Part shown: positions 37,784 through 46,878 of the stretch, piece after piece
Position numbering within the stretch: the first letter of the stretch is position 1
Layout: each line of letters opens with the position of its first letter
Assembly: GCA_938083195.1 (NCBI GenBank)
Contig: CALKCK010000004.1
Location: forward strand, 186,001-250,000
DNA from: an uncultured Pirellulaceae bacterium
GTDB taxonomy: Bacteria; Planctomycetota; Planctomycetia; Pirellulales; Pirellulaceae
Direction: 5' to 3'
Length of the DNA stretch: 64,000 nt
Position numbers and translations under genes: made by a program
The notes under the pieces: model-generated
The model's database searches: none
The model's input: the letters and a program-made list of their open reading frames with translations, nothing else
Told to the model about the DNA's origin: nothing

Positions 37784-38530
37784 GTGGCGAGAACCTTGTG
37801 TGTAGCTAATCAGAAAGGGGGCGTCGGTAAAACGACGACCTCGATCAATTTGGCTGCTTCTCTCGCTTTTGCTGGGAAAAAAACCTTGCTGGTCGATATG
37901 GATCCGCAATGCAATTCGACTTCTGGAATCGGATCTAAGCCAGTCGAACGTCATCCCTTGGTAGTGGACGAGCCGATTCGCAATAGTATCGTGCCGACCA
38001 AAATTGATGGTCTAAGCCTGTTACCGGGGGCGAGATCCTTTCGGGATGTCGATGTGCTAGCAGGTGGTGGTGCGGATGAAGCCCGTATCCTTGTGGATCA
38101 TTTGGAGGTAGGGACGTCCCATTATGATTTTGTTTTGATCGACTGTCCTCCGTCGGTGGGGCATTTGACTCAGACGGCGTTGGCGGCTTCGAGCGAGGTG
38201 TTTATGCCCATTCAGTGCGAGTATTTCGCAATGGAAGGTTTAACACAGATGATCGAAGTGATTCGAGGAGTCATGCAAGCGCGTCCTGGGAAGCTGAGTT
38301 TTGGTGGTATTTTGTTGACGATGTACGATCCTTCGTTGGAATTGACAGCGGAGGTTGAGTCGGAGGTGCGGGAGTTTTTTGGAGAAGTTGTTTTCGATAC
38401 CGTAGTCCCGAGGGATTCGACTGTGACCGAGGCACCGAGTCACGGTTTAAGCGTTCTTGAGTATGCGCCGCGATCAAGAGGGACTAGGGCTTATATAGAA
38501 TTATGCATGGAGGTTTTGGAGCGTGACTAG
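37784..38530 (+). CDS. parA: Chromosome partition ATPase ParA (Soj)
   Basis: Start set at GTG 37784 (VARTLCVANQKGG), the standard ParA/Soj beginning; the frame is open 50 codons further upstream but without ParA similarity. It encodes 248 residues. The deviant Walker A is KGGVGKTTT (11-19), TLLVDMDPQCNS is the Walker A' region, and VLIDCPPSVGHL is Walker B. ParA binds DNA without specificity and moves ParB-parS complexes by an ATP cycle. The gene overlaps parB by 8 bp (GTG of parB inside the parA stop region), so the two are translationally coupled. Confidence 0.96.
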   Translation: MARTLCVANQKGGVGKTTTSINLAASLAFAGKKTLLVDMDPQCNSTSGIGSKPVERHPLVVDEPIRNSIVPTKIDGLSLLPGARSFRDVDVLAGGGADEARILVDHLEVGTSHYDFVLIDCPPSVGHLTQTALAASSEVFMPIQCEYFAMEGLTQMIEVIRGVMQARPGKLSFGGILLTMYDPSLELTAEVESEVREFFGEVVFDTVVPRDSTVTEAPSHGLSVLEYAPRSRGTRAYIELCMEVLERD

Positions 38531-39500
38531 GAAAAAAAGATTAGGCCGAGGTTTGGAAAACCTACTGAACACGACGCGCGATACCGAGCCTTTGGAGACC
38601 ATTTCGATCAGTCAGGCCTTTGTTCAACCGGGAAGCCAGGTTCCCTCACCCGTTGTTGAGGAAGAGAAGCCGGACGGAGACATTGTCCATTTGAATGTCT
38701 ATGAGGTTGAGGACAATCCTTTTCAGCCTCGGCGTGTATTTGGCGAGACTGAGATCGCCTCACTTGCTGAGAGTTTAAAAGAACATGATATTTTACAACC
38801 TATTTTGGTTAGGGTTGTTGACGGTCGGTATCAGCTAATCAGTGGTGAAAGGCGTTTGCGGGCCGCCATTAAAGCGAATTGGCAAACGATACCAGCACGA
38901 TTACGCGAGGCGGATGACCGGTTGGTCTCGGAACTTGCGATTGTGGAGAACCTTCAGCGTAAAGACCTCAATCCGATTGAGAAGGCACTTTCGTTTCGTC
39001 GATACATTGACGAGCATTTTTGCACTCAGGAAGATTTGGCGAATCGATTGAAAATAGATCGATCCACGATCGCAAACTTGATGCGTTTGTTAGAGCTTCC
39101 TCAACGAATTCAGACATCACTGCAGGAGGGCAGAGTCTCTGCGGGGCATGCTCGAGCTTTATTGCCGTTAGGCGATGAAGCGGCTCAATTGGAGTTTTGC
39201 GGGAAAATTATCGCTGAAGGCTTAAGCGTTCGCGACACTGAGCGGCTAGTTGCCAATAAAATCTCAGATGAGGACGACCCGGATAGCGGTCGCGCGGATC
39301 GCAGGAAGCGGACTCGCGACCTTCAGGTTGAGGCTCTGCAGCAAGAGCTAAAGGCAGCACTGGGGACAAAAGTTCTGATCAAGCAGGGTGCTAAAGAGCG
39401 GGGTAAAATCGTCATCCATTACACAAGTTTCAAGGAATTTGAGCGACTAAAGTCGACGATTGAAGGCGGGGGACCGTCGGTAGGCCAGCGAGCGGCTTAG
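38523..39500 (+). CDS. parB: Chromosome partition protein ParB (Spo0J), CTPase
   Basis: 325 residues from GTG. It begins KKRLGRGLENLLN, the N-terminal ParA-contact region with the conserved LGRGL. The ParB/Srx fold (residues 55-150) has NPFQPRRVF and the CTP-binding GERRLRAA. A helix-turn-helix follows (DLANRLKIDRSTIANLMRLL) and then the C-terminal dimer domain. ParB loads on parS sites; two lie 1.2 kb upstream. The tRNA-Pro gene begins 163 bp after the stop. Confidence 0.97.
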   Translation: MTRKKRLGRGLENLLNTTRDTEPLETISISQAFVQPGSQVPSPVVEEEKPDGDIVHLNVYEVEDNPFQPRRVFGETEIASLAESLKEHDILQPILVRVVDGRYQLISGERRLRAAIKANWQTIPARLREADDRLVSELAIVENLQRKDLNPIEKALSFRRYIDEHFCTQEDLANRLKIDRSTIANLMRLLELPQRIQTSLQEGRVSAGHARALLPLGDEAAQLEFCGKIIAEGLSVRDTERLVANKISDEDDPDSGRADRRKRTRDLQVEALQQELKAALGTKVLIKQGAKERGKIVIHYTSFKEFERLKSTIEGGGPSVGQRAA

Positions 39501-39662
39501 GAGTTCATCCTCTCCAATCCCGTTTGCAGCTATAATGTGAACAAATACTTTGGAAAACCGAGGTTTTGAATGCAGGAACCCGATTGCAAGAAATGCGTTT
39601 GATCTGTAAAGTTGTGGCTTGTGAGACGCGAGCAGCCTGAGTAATCATTGTTCGCGTTCCTT

Positions 39663-39737
39663 CGGGGTGTAGCGCAGTCTGGCTAGCGCACCTGGTTTGG
39701 GACCAGGGGGTCGAAGGTTCGAATCCTTTCACCCCGA
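39663..39737 (+). tRNA. tRNA-Pro (anticodon TGG)
   Basis: The acceptor CGGGGTG pairs with CACCCCG. The D arm is TAGCGCAGTCTGGCTAGCGC, the anticodon arm CCTGG-TTTGGGA-CCAGG gives TGG, and the T arm is AAGGTTCGAATCCTT. The CCA end is not encoded. It reads CCA proline codons. ORFs read through it on either strand are artefacts. Confidence 0.95.
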
Positions 39738-39840
39738 CTTTCGAGGCTTTGTTCACGGATTTAAGAATCCTAAGAACATGGGTTCTCGGTCGTCGTACCG
39801 AAAATTTCTGTTGTTTTACGAAAAGGCCGCGTTGATTCGA

Positions 39841-40368
39841 ATGAGCGCTCCACTCTATTTCGACGACATTTTGGTTGATTCTGTGTGGGTAAGTCCGCGG
39901 CGGACAATTACCGAGGCGGACGTTATTCAGTTCGCGACGATGACCGGTGATTTCAACCCCCTGCATGTCGATTACGATTTTGCTTCGAAAAGTCACTATC
40001 GCCAGCCGATCGCTCATGGTCTGCTCGGATTATCTTGGGTTGCTGGGCTAGGCAGTCATTTTCCAATGGTGAACACGTTGGCGTTCACGGCCGTTCGGAA
40101 TTGGGAGTTCTGCCGTCCTCTTTTCTTTGGTGATACGGTTTTCGTAGAAACAAAATGTCTTGAGAAAGCATCTGCGGGTAGGCGTGCGGGTAAAGTCGTA
40201 TGGCACCGTAAATTGCTGAATCAGACGAATCAGGTTGTGCAACAGGGAGTATTTGAGACGTTGGTTTCGGTTGAGCCAGCACCGGATCCTGTGCCAAGAA
40301 CCCACCTGCGATCTGAAGTTCATCATGCTGATGTGACGGTAGGCCGCGATTCAGTCTCTAACGACTAA
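39841..40368 (+). CDS. MaoC-like hot-dog dehydratase/thioesterase
   Basis: Start ATG at 39841 (MSAPLYFDDILVDSVW); the frame is open further back only by running through the tRNA. 175 residues. The catalytic (R)-hydratase motif is DFNPLHVDYDFASKS with the HGLLGLS tail (Asp and His of the MaoC active site), and QPIAHG lies between. Such enzymes hydrate enoyl-CoA or act in mesaconyl-CoA-type steps. No fatty-acid or PHA gene is adjacent. The C-terminal 25 residues are polar and look disordered. Confidence 0.88.
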   Translation: MSAPLYFDDILVDSVWVSPRRTITEADVIQFATMTGDFNPLHVDYDFASKSHYRQPIAHGLLGLSWVAGLGSHFPMVNTLAFTAVRNWEFCRPLFFGDTVFVETKCLEKASAGRRAGKVVWHRKLLNQTNQVVQQGVFETLVSVEPAPDPVPRTHLRSEVHHADVTVGRDSVSND

Positions 40369-40835
40369 AAATCTTTGTTGCTCTGCTTTTGTTGAGTGAG
40401 CTTTCTTCAGATTCCGTTCTCGATCGGTTCCATTCCAATTTTATTCGTTTACGTTCGTAATCGAATGCCTCTTCTGTCTCCGGAATGTTTACAAGGTTCA
40501 TCAACCCATGCGTTTTTGTTAATAAAAACAATGAGGCGAGCGACCCTGCGCGTGTTGTTTTGGCGGTATCTATTTGGAATGAAAGCTTCAGCACTTGCCC
40601 GGGCTTTGTCGGCTGGTTCAATCTGAGCGTTTCACAATCCCAACTTGAATTCAAAATTCGAGAGTGGGCTCAATGGTCACTTCGTCCAGTTTTGGTCGAG
40701 ACTGCTAGCTGACGGTTTAATCGTGATAATCGCTACAAACTGTCTCAAGACCGATTGTTTTACTCGTCGATCAAATGATAGGTCCAGTTACCGCGTTATG
40801 GGTGTTACTGCGCTTTGATCTCAACGAAATTATTC
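40369..40835. other. Intergenic region before the polysaccharide block
   Basis: 467 bp. Two overlapping plus-strand ORFs (40396-40626, 40485-40712) and one minus-strand ORF (40358-40654) are present. The one at 40485-40712 has a protein-like composition (ARVVLAVSIWNESF), so a small unknown gene or a remnant is possible, but I cannot support it. The promoter of the block probably lies here. Confidence 0.35.
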
Positions 40836-42101
40836 ATGCAAACAAACAGTAAAAACAAGTCGCCGATGAAAACCGCTGAATTATTTAAGCGTGGCAATGC
40901 TTTTGTTGTGACCTCAATGTGTGTCTTGTTGATTTGTGTTTTGACCTGGCCATTGAGCGTCAGTAGTTTCCGATCCACGGCTTCCGTTCGGGTGATCACT
41001 AATCAGTCGAGCGATACTAAGGCAGAGCTGGAGAATCGAGTTGCAGTCATTGTCGAGTCAGAAACGACAGATGCGGGATTGGCTGAATTACTTTCCAAAG
41101 TTGCTCGATCGGAACGGTTGAGGTCCACGCCCTTAGAAACGAATAATTTTGCTCTGATTCGAGAGCGTTTAAAATGTGCGCTTCGTGAAAATGAGTTGGG
41201 TTATGATTTGGAGTTATGCATTGAAGGTGACGGCACTGGCGATGAGTTGCAGTTTGTCAGTTTGTTGGCGAAACGATTTTCCGAAAGGTTGCAGAGTGCA
41301 TCGACGCCGCAGCGTGGTTCAAGGACCGAGCTGTCCGCAGTTATGTTGATTCGCAAAAAGCAAAATGAGCGATTTGAACTTGCAAACTGGATGCTTGAGC
41401 AGGCTGAAGAAAAGATTTTCAATGCTACCAATGAATTAAGTTCAGCTGATTCCGGTGTTGGTCAGTTGGCGTCTAATTCTAAGACGTCGGATAAATCAGC
41501 AGGAACGTTTCAGTTAGCATCGAGCCGAAACAAGTCTGTTGCGATTTCGAAAACAGAAGAGCTAATCGGCGAAATAGATCTTACATCGATCAAAGAGATA
41601 TTTCGTGAGATTAAGCAGGAAGCGGATTCGGAAGTTAATCTAATTAAGCGATTGGCTATCGAGTCAAAGGAAAATTCTGGCAAGAGTCCAATGATGGTTG
41701 CGGAACCAAGTCAGGGGGTGACTCTCCCTTTGAACGTCGCACCGAGTGCGGAGACGTTTGGTTTGTTGGGGTTGTTTTCGCTCGGCCTTGGGTTGGTGGT
41801 GGCCATGCGATTGGATCCATTCGCATCCCGGGGGTTTGAGAATGCTCGTTCGATTGCGAAGCGGTTAGAGGTTCCAGTCGTCGCCCAGATTCGTTGGCAA
41901 GTTAAGAACTTTAACTCTGAAGAAAAGCTCCCCAGTTTGCCTTGGGCGAATCGTATTTCTGTGATTTGCGGTTTGATTTTGCTCGGAATTGGAGTGGTGG
42001 TTGCAGGATTTGTGTTGATCAACCCAGCGGTTAGGACCGCATTTTACGAAGACCCATTGGTGGGGTGTTCCATGATTGTCAGGATATTTTTCGGATTTTA
42101 A
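40836..42101 (+). CDS. Wzz/chain-length-determinant-like membrane protein
   Basis: Start ATG at 40836 (MQTNSKNKSPMK), 421 residues; an in-frame TTG at 40815 would add seven. An N-terminal membrane helix (about 24-43) precedes a roughly 280-residue periplasmic, helical, charged region (RFSERLQSASTPQRGSRTEL, with QEADSEVNLIKRLAIES). A C-terminal helix (about 313-332, GLLGLFSLGLGLVVAMRLD), a cytoplasmic loop and a final membrane helix (about 380-400) follow. Two-helix proteins of this shape next to a CpsD-like ATPase are polysaccharide co-polymerases. Sequence identity to Wzz is weak, so the call rests on topology and neighbours. Confidence 0.55.
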   Translation: MQTNSKNKSPMKTAELFKRGNAFVVTSMCVLLICVLTWPLSVSSFRSTASVRVITNQSSDTKAELENRVAVIVESETTDAGLAELLSKVARSERLRSTPLETNNFALIRERLKCALRENELGYDLELCIEGDGTGDELQFVSLLAKRFSERLQSASTPQRGSRTELSAVMLIRKKQNERFELANWMLEQAEEKIFNATNELSSADSGVGQLASNSKTSDKSAGTFQLASSRNKSVAISKTEELIGEIDLTSIKEIFREIKQEADSEVNLIKRLAIESKENSGKSPMMVAEPSQGVTLPLNVAPSAETFGLLGLFSLGLGLVVAMRLDPFASRGFENARSIAKRLEVPVVAQIRWQVKNFNSEEKLPSLPWANRISVICGLILLGIGVVVAGFVLINPAVRTAFYEDPLVGCSMIVRIFFGF

Positions 42102-42147
42102 TCCGGTAAGTAAACGACTTGTATATTTGATTCCACAGGATTTCGTG

Positions 42148-44430
42148 ATGTACGAACAAGTATTTAATTTTAACTCCCGTCCTTTTACCGCTGCTCCGTA
42201 TGTAAAGCATTACTTTGCGGGCGAGGCAATTCAAAGTGCGTTGGAGCAAACGCGTTTAAATGTCGATCGTGGGGCCGGTCCCGTGGTGGTTGTCGGCGCT
42301 ACCGGTACAGGTAAAACGCTCTTACTCGCGATGCTGGAAACGAATTATCGGGAGCAAGTAAGAGTGGTTAATCTTGCCTGTGCTCGGTTGCAGGAACGCA
42401 AAGACCTGCTCCAAAGCATCCTTCATCAGTTGCAACTTCCCTTTCAGGGATTGTCGGAAACTGAGTTGCGGTTTGCCTTGATGGATTACCTCAAGCCCAA
42501 CCCAAATTGCGTGACTGGCATTGTTCTTCTTGTCGATGATGCTCATGGTTTATCTGCCAGTCTGTTGGATGAATTGGGGCTGATTACAAATTTTGTTGCC
42601 GAGGGGCAGCCGCGGGTTCGGTTAGTGTTGGCTGGTAGTCACCGACTCGAAGAGAATCTGAACGAAGCCAAGCTCGAGTCGTTAAACCAAAGAATTGCAT
42701 CTCGCTGCTACCTGGAGGCCATGTCGCGAACTGAAACCACCCGTTACGTAGTGGAGCATGTCGTCCGCGTTGGTGGGGATGGCGAAGGATTATTTCCTGA
42801 TGAGGCTTGTCGAGTTATCCATGAGGTGACCGATGGTTATCCACGACTTGTAAATCAGGTTGCCGATCATGCACTCATGTTGGCTGCGACCCGAGGTGTT
42901 TCTGCCATTACAGAGGATTGCGTGCGAGAAGCGTGGGCGGATGTGCAGAGTATTCCAGCTACTTTTCAACCGCAGATGCCGGCCATGTCTGAGCCTGGCG
43001 ATTTGAGTGGCGATGAGAACTGGAGTGTATTGGAATTTGGCCAGCTCGATGGTGACGAGGAGGACGAATCTGGCGTCGCGATTTTTACAACGGAATCGGA
43101 ATCTGGTTCCGTTCAAAATTCTCAATCAGAGGATTTAGAAACAGTTTACGAGTCGTGTCCGGAAGGTGTCGAACCCAGTGATGGTGATTTACTTCCGATG
43201 GGGGGCGAACTTGATTCCGCGTTTGGCGACTCGAATCTGAATATGCTTGAACGAGAGCAGGCACAGATTTTGGAGCAAGTTGAACGCGAGCGAATGGAGA
43301 TCTATGAGACAGAGGAATCTGGTGATGGGTTAAGTTTTCAGCACGAAAAAGCTGAATCCAGTGAGGAGGTTGCCAAGCCTAGTGAGTTGGAAGCGGTGGA
43401 GGGAGGGGATGGGCAATCGACGATGGAAGGATTGAGCCAAAACCAAGAGGTGATTGACCCGTTTCAAGAGTCGTTTGCAGAAGAGGAAGTCTTGGGAGAC
43501 TATTTTGCGCCGATGGTCGCCCAGCAAAATCAGGCTTCCCTTAGCATTCGTTCGGTTGATTTGGCTGATTTAACTCCACGGGATACGCCAGAGGATAGCT
43601 CGCCGGTTGAAGAAGTTGCTGCCGATTCACGGATTGAGCCCTCGGCCTCGACTGAGACCGAGCAGCGCTTACCTGTTGAAACCGAATATTATGAGCCAAA
43701 AATTGGTGCCGACTCAGTGGAGACTCAAAGCCAACAAACGGACTCAGATGTTTCTGCTGTGCCGGAAGTTCCGAGCGGCTACGAGTTTATGATGGGAACG
43801 GACTGGACCTCGACCACCGCAGATCCACCCATGGTCGATCCAGAACCGATCGCGTCCCCCGAGCCACAGGAAGCCAATGGTAAAGGGTTTCACGTTCACG
43901 GGGATGATATTGTTTCCAAAGACATTCGAAAACAGGCCGAAGAGATACTGGGCCGACTCAATTCGGCAGACTCTTCTTCAGTTAATCAGGTTTCCAGTGT
44001 TGCAGCTTGGGAATCGGTAACTGAAAACCCGCCAATCGAAAGTCCGGTCGCGTCTGATGCAGAAGCTGCAGCTTTAAATTATCAAAGTGCAGCGTTGGAT
44101 GAGTCGCAACAAATACTGAATGAAATTCTTGAGCAAAGAAACGCTTTGGCTCAACAAGGCGAATCAAGCATTTGTAAGCCGTCTGCTGGGGAGCAGGTTC
44201 CGGAGTCTCAGTTTCCAGAGTCTCAACTTCAGGTTCCTGAAAAAGATGAAGAGCAAGAGAAACCGATCATTGTAGTCAACCGATCGGAGGATGTAGTCGA
44301 GGAAAAACCACCTGTGGTGGAGCCACTGATCCCGCCAACGGCTCCTACGTCGACGGGTAAAGCGGCGAGAATGGATTACCAAAAGTTGTTTGAGCAACTT
44401 CGTGATATTTCAAATTCTCAAAATAGCTAA
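42148..44430 (+). CDS. ExeA-like AAA ATPase with long acidic C-terminal tail
   Basis: Start ATG at 42148 (MYEQVFNFNSRPFTAAP), with AGGA 7 bp before; an upstream TTG frame is ignored. 760 residues. The ATPase part (about 1-290) shows Walker A GATGTGKT (50-57), Walker B LLVDDAH (128-134) and a sensor/arginine region (LNQRIASRCYLEAMS), then a helical lid GYPRLVNQVADHALMLAA. It matches ExeA/GspA-type and XrtA-associated ATPases. The remaining about 470 residues are acidic, Ser/Glu-rich and low in hydrophobics, so disordered. Placed between the Wzz-like and CpsD-like genes, it probably drives surface-polymer assembly. Confidence 0.85.
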   Translation: MYEQVFNFNSRPFTAAPYVKHYFAGEAIQSALEQTRLNVDRGAGPVVVVGATGTGKTLLLAMLETNYREQVRVVNLACARLQERKDLLQSILHQLQLPFQGLSETELRFALMDYLKPNPNCVTGIVLLVDDAHGLSASLLDELGLITNFVAEGQPRVRLVLAGSHRLEENLNEAKLESLNQRIASRCYLEAMSRTETTRYVVEHVVRVGGDGEGLFPDEACRVIHEVTDGYPRLVNQVADHALMLAATRGVSAITEDCVREAWADVQSIPATFQPQMPAMSEPGDLSGDENWSVLEFGQLDGDEEDESGVAIFTTESESGSVQNSQSEDLETVYESCPEGVEPSDGDLLPMGGELDSAFGDSNLNMLEREQAQILEQVERERMEIYETEESGDGLSFQHEKAESSEEVAKPSELEAVEGGDGQSTMEGLSQNQEVIDPFQESFAEEEVLGDYFAPMVAQQNQASLSIRSVDLADLTPRDTPEDSSPVEEVAADSRIEPSASTETEQRLPVETEYYEPKIGADSVETQSQQTDSDVSAVPEVPSGYEFMMGTDWTSTTADPPMVDPEPIASPEPQEANGKGFHVHGDDIVSKDIRKQAEEILGRLNSADSSSVNQVSSVAAWESVTENPPIESPVASDAEAAALNYQSAALDESQQILNEILEQRNALAQQGESSICKPSAGEQVPESQFPESQLQVPEKDEEQEKPIIVVNRSEDVVEEKPPVVEPLIPPTAPTSTGKAARMDYQKLFEQLRDISNSQNS

Positions 44431-44466
44431 ATCTATCCACAGTCCCTTCTTAGATAAATTACTGAA

Positions 44467-45588
44467 ATGAAATCGTATTCTCGATCGACTGCCGTTGATT
44501 CTCCCGTGACCACTGAAATGGGATTAAAGTGGTTGATTGCCTCGGAAGGCCATGAGATGGCTGCCCCCTCTGAATTGATGGGGCACCATCAGACAAGAGC
44601 CTTTGCCAGTCAAGGCGATGCCGAAGTTGTTTCCCCGTTCAAACAACGGACGGAAGATGGCACAGTTTGTGTTTTAATACCTGATCTTGCGCCTCCAACG
44701 CGAGCGAAATCTGAGTCCATTGCTGATGCGATTCCAGACCAGAAATTGGGTGTCGCAAAGAATTCCATTCAACATCTCGAAGCAACCTTAGCTGAGGTTG
44801 GCCGCGACGCAGCAGCGTCTGCTCCAGTTTCCGTTGAGGGAGAGGGGTATTCGTTTCTCCCTCTCGCGATGACGTTGAAAGCTCCTGTGATTTCGCTAGA
44901 GCGAGAGCCGCGTGGTGATCTTACCGAAACGCCCAACGAGTGGCGGGAGCGTGGAGATGGAGATTCGGCCGATCGGAAACAGGCTGACGAACCGGCTAAA
45001 AAAACAAGTAAAGAGCAGGCCGTTGAGAAAATCGCCCGATCTATTGTCGAACGCTATCCGGTTGGCAATCCTGGGTTAGTAATATTTGCAGGCCCTGAAT
45101 CTAATTCACTAATTGATGAAACTTGTGCCCGCGTCGCGACTTCACTGTCGGAGCGAAAGATTGGGCGCGCCTTATTAATTGACGCAGATACAAAGGGCCA
45201 AGCATTGACTATTGCCAGCGGTGTCGCTGGGCAGGCGGGGGTTACCGATATCATTGCCGGTGGAGTTGCATGGAAAAGTACTGTGTTTGGCGGTTCGGCG
45301 ACTGGCTTGGATTTCATGGGTGCAGGTACTCGACAGGAGTTAGGGGAACACGCCACGCCTCTGTTGAGGCAATTGGTGGTTGGTCTCAAAAAAGAATATC
45401 AATTCATTTGTGTATCAGCTGGTGCATCGAGCGAATTGTCGTCTCAATTTTGGAATGATGTTGGTGACGGTACGTATTTATTGGTCAGCTTAAAAAATAG
45501 CAATCAATCCCGAGCAAAAGCTGCGGTTTCGGAATTGCGGGTTTCCGGCGGCCGTCTCTTAGGGTGCGTCGTCACGGATGTTGATTGA
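44467..45588 (+). CDS. CpsD/CapB-like protein with degenerate P-loop
   Basis: 373 residues. A disordered N-terminal half (1-190) is followed by a ParA/MinD-type fold (about 195-373). The strand before the P-loop is LVIFAG, but the loop itself is GPESNSLID (209-217) and lacks the GK[S/T] of Walker A. The next block ALLIDAD (235-241) matches the Walker A' motif of bacterial tyrosine kinases. It therefore looks like a CpsD/BY-kinase descendant that has lost nucleotide-hydrolysis residues. No Tyr-rich tail is seen. It lies 36 bp after the AAA gene. Confidence 0.72.
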   Translation: MKSYSRSTAVDSPVTTEMGLKWLIASEGHEMAAPSELMGHHQTRAFASQGDAEVVSPFKQRTEDGTVCVLIPDLAPPTRAKSESIADAIPDQKLGVAKNSIQHLEATLAEVGRDAAASAPVSVEGEGYSFLPLAMTLKAPVISLEREPRGDLTETPNEWRERGDGDSADRKQADEPAKKTSKEQAVEKIARSIVERYPVGNPGLVIFAGPESNSLIDETCARVATSLSERKIGRALLIDADTKGQALTIASGVAGQAGVTDIIAGGVAWKSTVFGGSATGLDFMGAGTRQELGEHATPLLRQLVVGLKKEYQFICVSAGASSELSSQFWNDVGDGTYLLVSLKNSNQSRAKAAVSELRVSGGRLLGCVVTDVD

Positions 45589-45635
45589 TTTCGTTCCATT
45601 GAAATGCACTACTTTTCTTTATGAGAGGTCCTCAC

Positions 45636-46661
45636 ATGAGGCGAGTCTTAGTTACCGGTGGAGCGGGCTATATTGGAAGTCACACTTGTCTTGAGTTGCT
45701 TAACGCAGGATTCGAAATCACTGTAGTTGATAACTTAAGCAATTCGACGGAGGAGTCATTACAGCGAGTAAGCACGCTCACCGGGAAAGAAATTGCGTTC
45801 TTTGAAGCTGACCTCTTAGATGTCCGCAGCTTGGATGCAGTATTTTCGAAGGGCAAGTTTGAGACGGTTATTCATTTTGCGGCCTTGAAGGCGGTTGGTG
45901 AAAGTGTGTCCCAGCCCCTTCAGTATTATCAAAATAATGTGACGGGTACCATCAATCTCTGCCAGGCAATGCAGAGTCATGGGGTTACCGATTTGGTGTT
46001 CAGTTCTAGCGCGACCGTTTATGGGATCCCAAAGATTCTCCCGTTGACTGAAGAATCAGAGACATTGATTCACGAGGTTACCAACCCCTATGGTCGAACA
46101 AAGTTGATGGTCGAGTTTGTGCTCAAAGACTGGCAAAAAGCTTTTCCAGAAATGAATGTCGCCTTGTTGCGTTACTTTAATCCCGTTGGAGCCCATGTTT
46201 CCGGATTGATCGGAGAGGATCCTAGTGGGCTGCCTAATAATCTTCTTCCGTATGTATCCCAGGTCGCTGTCGGTAAGCTTGAAAAATTGGGCGTCTTTGG
46301 TGATGACTACGAGACGTCCGATGGTACGGGGGTTCGAGATTACATCCATGTGGTTGACTTGGCTGTCGGCCACGTGCTTGCGGTGAAAAAACTCAGTGAA
46401 AATCCCGGGGTGGTTACCTACAATCTTGGGACGGGCATCGGGTACAGCGTGTTCCAGATTATCGCAGCTTTTGAGGAAGCCTCTGGTCGGAAGATTCCAT
46501 TTGAAGTTTTGCCTCGTCGAGCTGGAGACATTGCAGCCTGCTATGCTGATCCATCTCTCGCGAAGTTAGAATTGGGCTGGACTGCCGATCGCGGCCTTCA
46601 GGAAATGTGTATCGATGGTTGGCGTTGGCAATCGAACAATCCTGACGGTTACGCTGCATGA
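45636..46661 (+). CDS. galE: UDP-glucose 4-epimerase
   Basis: Start ATG at 45636 ([18 protein letters not shown]); AGAGG precedes it by 7 bp, and an ATG 5 codons upstream is less likely. 341 residues. The NAD-binding GGAGYIGS motif, the Ser of FSSSATVYG and YGRTKLMVE (Tyr-x3-Lys catalytic pair) are present, plus [11 protein letters not shown]. It interconverts UDP-glucose and UDP-galactose, supplying sugar donors for the glycosyltransferase and polysaccharide genes around it. Confidence 0.95.
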   Translation: MRRVLVTGGAGYIGSHTCLELLNAGFEITVVDNLSNSTEESLQRVSTLTGKEIAFFEADLLDVRSLDAVFSKGKFETVIHFAALKAVGESVSQPLQYYQNNVTGTINLCQAMQSHGVTDLVFSSSATVYGIPKILPLTEESETLIHEVTNPYGRTKLMVEFVLKDWQKAFPEMNVALLRYFNPVGAHVSGLIGEDPSGLPNNLLPYVSQVAVGKLEKLGVFGDDYETSDGTGVRDYIHVVDLAVGHVLAVKKLSENPGVVTYNLGTGIGYSVFQIIAAFEEASGRKIPFEVLPRRAGDIAACYADPSLAKLELGWTADRGLQEMCIDGWRWQSNNPDGYAA

Positions 46662-46878
46662 GCCCAGTTTTGCAATCATTCTCGACGGCTTTGAGTACGC
46701 TGGTTTCGAGAGTTGGTTAGGTGTGGGGAAGTTACACCCTCAAAGGTTTAATTTTGCGAAACAATGCTGTGAGGAAGTTAGGGCTAGAGCAGGTGCGTTA
46801 CAATCGGCTAAGTTAAGGGTGCCAATTTCAAGGTCTGAGATCGGTGCGTTTCATTATCCTTCGAGGCTATGTGAGTCA

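Noticed and set aside
39505..40017. Minus-strand ORF of 170 codons over tRNA-Pro (sequence like VGVKGFEPSTPWSQTRC)
   Set aside because: This is the well-known artefact of reading through a tRNA-Pro gene, and the true MaoC gene is on the other strand.
46615..46878. N-terminal extension of the glycosyltransferase overlapping galE
   Set aside because: The added 88 residues do not resemble GT2 proteins; GTG at 46879 gives the normal length.
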